A stretch of DNA of 64,000 bases from UKL13-3 sp040387195 (GTDB taxonomy: Bacteria > Bacteroidota > Bacteroidia > UKL13-3). This document shows, piece by piece, positions 59,994 to 64,000 of the stretch. The stretch spans positions 62,001 to 126,000 of the forward strand of contig JAZKEF010000003.1 of assembly GCA_040387195.1 (NCBI GenBank), read 5' to 3'. Each line of letters begins with the position of its first letter. Positions within the stretch are counted from its first letter, which is position 1. Below the pieces are notes generated by a model, which searched no databases, had not been told where the DNA came from, and saw only the letters and a list, made by a program, of their open reading frames with translations. Position numbers and translations under genes: made by a program.

Positions 59994-60566
59994 GTGAAGT
60001 TATTCCACCGGACATATAAACACCATACGGATGAGCAGCTGATGAAGCTGCTATCTGTGCATATGGATGGAACAGTAATAGAAGAACTACATAAGAGGTA
60101 TGCTTCAAAGCTTACTTCATTCAGTGCACGGATGCTTACCAACAGAACTGCTGCAGAAGACTTGGTGCAGGAAGTGTTTATTAAAATCATTGAGAAACCT
60201 CATGCATTTGATGCAGAACAAAAATTCTCGACATGGGTTTTTACGATTGCGCATAACCTATGTTTAAATGCCATACGCAATGAACAAAACCGGGATCGTT
60301 TGCTGCAGGAACATTATGAAGTGCAGGAACAATTCACGCAACATTCCACCATGGATATGAAGCTTATCAAATCACAGGTGAATGCTGTTTTTAAAGACTT
60401 TTCGGAAAAAGAAAAAGCAGTATTCATTTTCCGGTTTGAACATGAACTCAACCTGAAAGAAATTGCCTCCATCCTGAGCATACCGGAAGGCAGTGTTAAG
60501 TCATGCATCTATTACATGCTCAAAAAAATTTCAGATCAATTAACACCTTTTACCAACACAAACTAA
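59994..60566 (+). CDS. ECF-type RNA polymerase sigma factor, linked to the DUF2723-C-like gene
   Basis: A 190-residue group 4 sigma factor: region 2 (TNRTAAEDLVQEVFIKII, KFSTWVFTIAHNLCLNAIRN) and region 4 (SEKEKAVFIFRFEHELNLKE then IASILSIPEGSVKSCIYYML). The start is the GTG at 59994, two bases after the upstream stop codon; the next ATG would remove part of region 1/2. The tight spacing points to translational coupling with the secreted protein upstream. An anti-sigma candidate follows directly, 3 bp after the stop. Confidence 0.92.
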   Translation: MKLFHRTYKHHTDEQLMKLLSVHMDGTVIEELHKRYASKLTSFSARMLTNRTAAEDLVQEVFIKIIEKPHAFDAEQKFSTWVFTIAHNLCLNAIRNEQNRDRLLQEHYEVQEQFTQHSTMDMKLIKSQVNAVFKDFSEKEKAVFIFRFEHELNLKEIASILSIPEGSVKSCIYYMLKKISDQLTPFTNTN

Positions 60567-60568
60567 TT

Positions 60569-61213
60569 ATGGAACATATACCCGATCATTTGTTTGACCT
60601 TTTGAACCAAAAGGATTTTCAAGCGTTAAACCCGGAAGAACAGTCCAGCGTGTTGGCTGTTATGGATGAGCCAACCTATGCATCCATGCGCAAAGCATCT
60701 GTTGTATCGCGACAGTTTTTTGCGGAAGAAAAATCAACACCGGTCAAACCTGAATACCTGCAGCAGCTTCTCAAAAAGGCTGAGGCAAAACAACAGCACG
60801 AACCAACCATTGTTTGGAACAAACCTATTGCATTATGGAAAGTGGCCTCCTTGTTTTTATTATTGGGAGGAGGATGGATGGTATTTATGCTTGCCAATAA
60901 AAATCAGGTAGTGCGTACTTCCTATATAACCCAGTTGGATACCGTTTTTGTAGAAAAAGAAGTACCGGGAGAAAAAATTCACGACACGGTATACATTGAA
61001 TATGAACGCAAACAACAACGCCAGCATACCCGTGGTGAAAACAGATCGCATAAAGACTATTCATCAGTTCCGACCGGAGACGCAAGTCTGCCGGTTATCA
61101 GCGATGTAAATATTGTGCGTATCAAAGAAAAAGATGAGCCGATCAATAACAGCAAGGGAAATAGCATTAAGGATGATTCGCTGATCAACGCCTTTCGGTT
61201 TGTGACGTTATAG
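60569..61213 (+). CDS. candidate anti-sigma factor, single-pass membrane protein
   Basis: A 214-residue protein: cytoplasmic N-terminal helical part (HIPDHLFDLLNQKDFQALNPEEQ and MDEPTYASMRKASVVSRQFF), one transmembrane helix (VASLFLLLGGGWMVFMLA, about residues 92-109), and a charged periplasmic C-terminal part (EKIHDTVYIEYERKQQRQHT). The ATG at 60569 is chosen over an upstream frame that overlaps the sigma gene. No named domain is certain, but the topology and the position 3 bp after the sigma gene make an anti-sigma role likely. Confidence 0.78.
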   Translation: MEHIPDHLFDLLNQKDFQALNPEEQSSVLAVMDEPTYASMRKASVVSRQFFAEEKSTPVKPEYLQQLLKKAEAKQQHEPTIVWNKPIALWKVASLFLLLGGGWMVFMLANKNQVVRTSYITQLDTVFVEKEVPGEKIHDTVYIEYERKQQRQHTRGENRSHKDYSSVPTGDASLPVISDVNIVRIKEKDEPINNSKGNSIKDDSLINAFRFVTL

Positions 61214-61227
61214 CAGGTAATTCAATG

Positions 61228-61626
61228 CTATAACTTGAATAGAACCGGAAGGGTGTACCTTACACTGATTGGTTTACCATTTTGTTTGCCCGGACGCCAT
61301 ACCGGCATTGTTCCGATTAACCGGATCACCTCATTGCTTAACAATTCATCGGGAGTTTTTAAGATCTCTATTTGTGTAATTTCTCCTTCACCGGTAACCA
61401 CAAATTGAGCAATTACCCTTCCCTGAATTCCTGTTTCTTTGGCTTTAGCCGGATACCTTATGTTCTTTGCTATATACTGATACATATCGCCATCAAACTC
61501 CGGCATTTGTTCTGCAAATGTAACAACAGGAACAATCCTGGTTGTATCAGTTTGTTTGGTTTGCGCCTTAGCATACTTTGATACTCCCAGGAATACAAAC
61601 AAACTGATGAGGGCTAATTTTTTCAT
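61228..61626 (-). CDS. periplasmic TonB C-terminal-domain protein without membrane anchor
   Basis: A 132-residue protein with a cleavable-looking signal peptide (MKKLALISLFVFLGVSKYAKAQ) followed by a TonB C-terminal domain: MPEFDGDMYQYIAKNIRYPAKAKETGI, GRVIAQFVVTGEGEI, MPVWRPGKQNGKPISVRY, LPVLFKL. A canonical TonB has an N-terminal anchor helix with the His-residue facing ExbB and a Pro-rich linker; both are absent. It therefore cannot act as a normal energy transducer alone. It is monocistronic, with a -7 box 4 nt before its ATG. Confidence 0.87.
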   Translation of the reverse strand: MKKLALISLFVFLGVSKYAKAQTKQTDTTRIVPVVTFAEQMPEFDGDMYQYIAKNIRYPAKAKETGIQGRVIAQFVVTGEGEITQIEILKTPDELLSNEVIRLIGTMPVWRPGKQNGKPISVRYTLPVLFKL

Positions 61627-61630
61627 GATC

Positions 61631-61638
61631 CAAATGTA
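61631..61638 (-). promoter_or_regulatory. -7 box immediately upstream of the TonB-CTD gene (possible leaderless mRNA)
   Basis: TACATTTG on the minus strand, identical to the gpmI box and likewise 4 nt before the ATG. It lies between the gene and the aconitase terminator; no -33 element is obvious. Confidence 0.35.
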
Positions 61639-61654
61639 TGAGAGATCAACAAAT

Positions 61655-61685
61655 AAAAAAAGGCGATCCGAAGACCGCCTTTCTA
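61655..61685 (-). terminator. aconitase terminator
   Basis: On the minus strand AAAGGCGGTC-TTCG-GATCGCCTTT-like hairpin (61659-61665 with 61676-61682 as outer stem, one A-C mismatch inside) followed by T7. It lies 20 bp after the aconitase stop codon. Confidence 0.82.
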
Positions 61686-61704
61686 TACTGAAATTATTTA
61701 CTGA

Positions 61705-63972
61705 CTATTTTCCTACACTTGCTCTGATGATGTTCAAAGCTCCTCCTGCATTGAACCATTCAATTTGTTGTTCGTTGTAGGTATGGTTTACACTAATCTC
61801 TTCCTTGTTTCCGTCAATATGGTGCAATACCAATGTTAATGGTCTGTTTGGAGCGAATGATGTTAAACCGAGAATATCGATGATATCATTTTCCTGAATT
61901 TTTTCGTAGTCGTTTTTATCATTGAATGTTAATGCCAACATTCCTTGTTTTTTCAAGTTGGTTTCGTGAATCCGTGCGAATGATTTTACCAATACAGCGC
62001 GTACACCCAGGTGACGTGGTTCCATGGCTGCATGCTCGCGTGACGAACCTTCACCGTAGTTCTCATCTCCTACTACCACACTTCCGATATCATGCGCTTT
62101 GTATGCACGTTGCACTTTTGGCACTGATTCATATTCACCCGATAGTTGGTTTCTTACGTTGTCGGTTTTTTCGTTGAAGAAATTCACCGCACCAATCAGC
62201 ATATTGTTTGAGATGTTATCGAGGTGACCACGGTATTTTAACCATGGACCAGCCATCGAAATATGATCAGTTGTACATTTTCCTTTTGCTTTGATGAGGA
62301 GTTTTAACCCTTTCAGGTCTGTACCTTCCCAAGCTGCAAACGGATCCAATAATTGCAAACGATCTGATGTTGGCGATACTGCTACCTGCACTCCGCTACC
62401 ATCGGCAGCAGGTGCAATAAATCCGGCATCCTCAACCGCAAAACCTCTATTTGGCAATTCATCACCCACCGGAGGATCCAGCTTTACAGCCTCCCCTTTG
62501 TTGTTGATCAATGTATCGGTAATCGGGTTGAAAGAAAGATCACCAGCAATGGCAATGGCAGCAACCATTTCAGGTGATGCAACAAATGCAAATGTATTTG
62601 GATTTCCATCCGCACGTTTGGCGAAGTTTCTGTTGAACGAGTGAACGATTGTATTTTTCTCTGCCTTTTCAGCACCCACACGATCCCACATTCCGATACA
62701 AGGACCGCAGGCATTGGTGAAGATGGTAGCATTTAAATCTGTAAATGATTTGATCAACCCATCACGATCGGCAGTGTAGCGTACCTGCTCCGAACCCGGG
62801 TTAATTCCAAACTCTGCTTTGGTTACCAAACCTTTGGCGACAGCTTGTTTGGCAATGGATGCGGCACGGCTCAAGTCTTCGTATGAAGAGTTGGTACAAG
62901 AACCGATCAGTCCCCATTCAACTTTTACAGGCCAGTTATTTTTAGCTGCTTCTTCTTTCATTTTCGAAACAGGAGTAGCTAAATCCGGAGTAAACGGACC
63001 GTTTAAGTATGGCTCCATTTCGCTCAGGTTAATTTCAATAATCTGATCGAAGTACGCTTCAGGGTTTGCATATACTTCAGGGTCTCCGGTTAAATTGTGT
63101 TTTACAGCATTTGCCGCATCTGCAACATCTGCACGTCCAGTGGCGCGCAGGTAACGCTCCATGCTTTCGTCATAACCAAATGTTGATGTAGTAGCTCCGA
63201 TTTCGGCACCCATATTACAAATGGTTCCTTTACCGGTGCAACTCATCGAAGTAGCTCCATCACCAAAATATTCCACAATTGCACCTGTTCCGCCTTTTAC
63301 GGTAAGGATCCCTGCAACTTTTAAAATCACATCTTTCGGTGAAACCCATCCGTTCAATTTACCGGTTAATTTCACACCGATCAGTTTCGGGAATTTAAGC
63401 TCCCAGGGTAAGCCTGCCATCACATCACATGCATCTGCTCCACCTACACCGATCGCTACCATTCCCAATCCGCCAGCATTTACCGTGTGCGAATCCGTAC
63501 CAATCATCATTCCTCCGGGGAAAGCATAATTTTCCAATACCACCTGGTGAATAATTCCTGCACCCGGCTTCCAGAAACCAATGCCATATTTATTTGAAAC
63601 CGAAGCAAGGAAATCATATACCTCTTTGCTTTCGGTATTGGCAACCTGCAAATCCGTCTTGGCACCCAGCTTAGCCGTAATCAAGTGATCACAGTGAACA
63701 GTAGAAGGTACGGCAACCTTAGGGCGACCGGCCTGCATAAACTGAAGCAAAGCCATTTGAGCCGTTGCATCCTGCATGGCAACTCTGTCGGGACCAAAAT
63801 CCACATAGTCGTTACCGCGTGCATATGCCCTTGAGGCTGCACCTTCGGTTAAGTGACTGTACAATATTTTTTCGGTAAGGGTTAATGGTTTGTTGGTTAC
63901 TTTTCTGGCTGCTTCGATACGCTCTCCCATGCGGGCGTATACAGCTTTGATCATGTCTAAATCAAATGTCAT
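61705..63972 (-). CDS. acn: aconitate hydratase (mitochondrial-type)
   Basis: A 755-residue [4Fe-4S] aconitase interconverting citrate and isocitrate in the TCA cycle. The cluster cysteines are in IGSCTNSSYEDL and TNACGPCIGMWDR; other active-site motifs are STVHCDHLI, GTDSHTVNAGGLGMVAIGVGG, NRNFAKRADGNP, TDHISMAG and the C-terminal swivel domain's GDENYGEGSSREHAAMEPRHLG. The length and the short N-terminus match the mitochondrial-type family common in Bacteroidota, not E. coli AcnA (891 aa). The complete gene is inside the window; its ATG is at 63972 and the promoter lies at or beyond the window end. Confidence 0.97.
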   Translation of the reverse strand: MTFDLDMIKAVYARMGERIEAARKVTNKPLTLTEKILYSHLTEGAASRAYARGNDYVDFGPDRVAMQDATAQMALLQFMQAGRPKVAVPSTVHCDHLITAKLGAKTDLQVANTESKEVYDFLASVSNKYGIGFWKPGAGIIHQVVLENYAFPGGMMIGTDSHTVNAGGLGMVAIGVGGADACDVMAGLPWELKFPKLIGVKLTGKLNGWVSPKDVILKVAGILTVKGGTGAIVEYFGDGATSMSCTGKGTICNMGAEIGATTSTFGYDESMERYLRATGRADVADAANAVKHNLTGDPEVYANPEAYFDQIIEINLSEMEPYLNGPFTPDLATPVSKMKEEAAKNNWPVKVEWGLIGSCTNSSYEDLSRAASIAKQAVAKGLVTKAEFGINPGSEQVRYTADRDGLIKSFTDLNATIFTNACGPCIGMWDRVGAEKAEKNTIVHSFNRNFAKRADGNPNTFAFVASPEMVAAIAIAGDLSFNPITDTLINNKGEAVKLDPPVGDELPNRGFAVEDAGFIAPAADGSGVQVAVSPTSDRLQLLDPFAAWEGTDLKGLKLLIKAKGKCTTDHISMAGPWLKYRGHLDNISNNMLIGAVNFFNEKTDNVRNQLSGEYESVPKVQRAYKAHDIGSVVVGDENYGEGSSREHAAMEPRHLGVRAVLVKSFARIHETNLKKQGMLALTFNDKNDYEKIQENDIIDILGLTSFAPNRPLTLVLHHIDGNKEEISVNHTYNEQQIEWFNAGGALNIIRASVGK

Positions 63973-64000
63973 ATCGGTGAAAATGTTAATTTCGAATTGT

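Overview
This window reads as a chromosomal segment of a Bacteroidota bacterium of moderate, slightly AT-rich composition. The evidence is a type IX secretion (T9SS) block (PorU, PorV, two PorP/SprF proteins, a GldJ/GldK-type lipoprotein), cargo with T9SS C-terminal sorting domains, a fused SecDF, RmuC, DUF4783 next to nadC, DUF2238, ECF sigma factors with one-helix anti-sigma candidates, and many upstream sequences fitting the Bacteroidota -33/-7 promoter (TTG, about 20 bp, TAnnTTTG) with no strong Shine-Dalgarno sequences. I cannot assign a genus. No phage, transposase, CRISPR array or rRNA operon was seen; the segment is mostly core genome.

Layout. 1-5.1 kb: truncated S41 protease, yidD-rnpA-rpmH, a small lipoprotein, der and era, all on the minus strand, then an initiator tRNA-fMet. 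5.2-9.8 kb: guaB, a YdeI-family gene, an exonuclease/GIY-YIG/UvrC-like fusion, then folE with a PTPS/QueD gene. 10-14.1 kb: an ECF sigma factor, a secreted protein of unknown function and a large FG-GAP T9SS cargo. 14.1-15.9 kb: murF and ispF. 15.9-24.9 kb: the T9SS block. 24.9-30.4 kb: nadC, DUF4783, gpmI, a lipoprotein, a LolA-like carrier and rmuC. 30.5-32 kb: an operon of sigma factor, anti-sigma candidate and Spy-like protein. 32.3-36.1 kb: a deoxyhypusine-synthase homologue, a class III aminotransferase, a lipoprotein and a conspicuous repeat array. 36.2-42.4 kb: glycosyltransferase, rlmD, murB, LtaS-like sulfatase, YjbR. 42.4-47.5 kb: ExbB/ExbD, SecDF, uridine kinase. 47.8-54.5 kb: a TetR-TolC-adaptor-RND efflux operon. 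54.7-55 kb: two tandem copies of an unrecognised small RNA. 55-64 kb: ArsC-like protein, subtilase, DUF2238 protein, T9SS cargo, an operon of a DUF2723-C-like protein with an ECF sigma factor and anti-sigma candidate, an orphan TonB C-terminal domain, and aconitase.

Functional links. PorU (sortase), PorV (cargo shuttle), PorP and GldJ serve the T9SS that would export and anchor the two cargo proteins in the window. SecDF, YidD and the LolA-like protein serve inner-membrane and lipoprotein transport. MurB, MurF and the LtaS-like enzyme act in envelope synthesis. FolE and the PTPS homologue act consecutively in pterin synthesis.

The least explained parts are: (1) two RNAs at 54.70-54.78 and 54.88-54.96 kb sharing an identical 54-nt core, with diverged but covarying terminators; (2) a 254-bp array of twelve AACYRGTT sites phased at 21-22 bp (35.81-36.06 kb); (3) a stand-alone DUF2723-C-like protein encoded directly before an ECF sigma/anti-sigma pair; (4) dispersed inverted-repeat elements in intergenic DNA, one of them inside the rpmH-rnpA gap.
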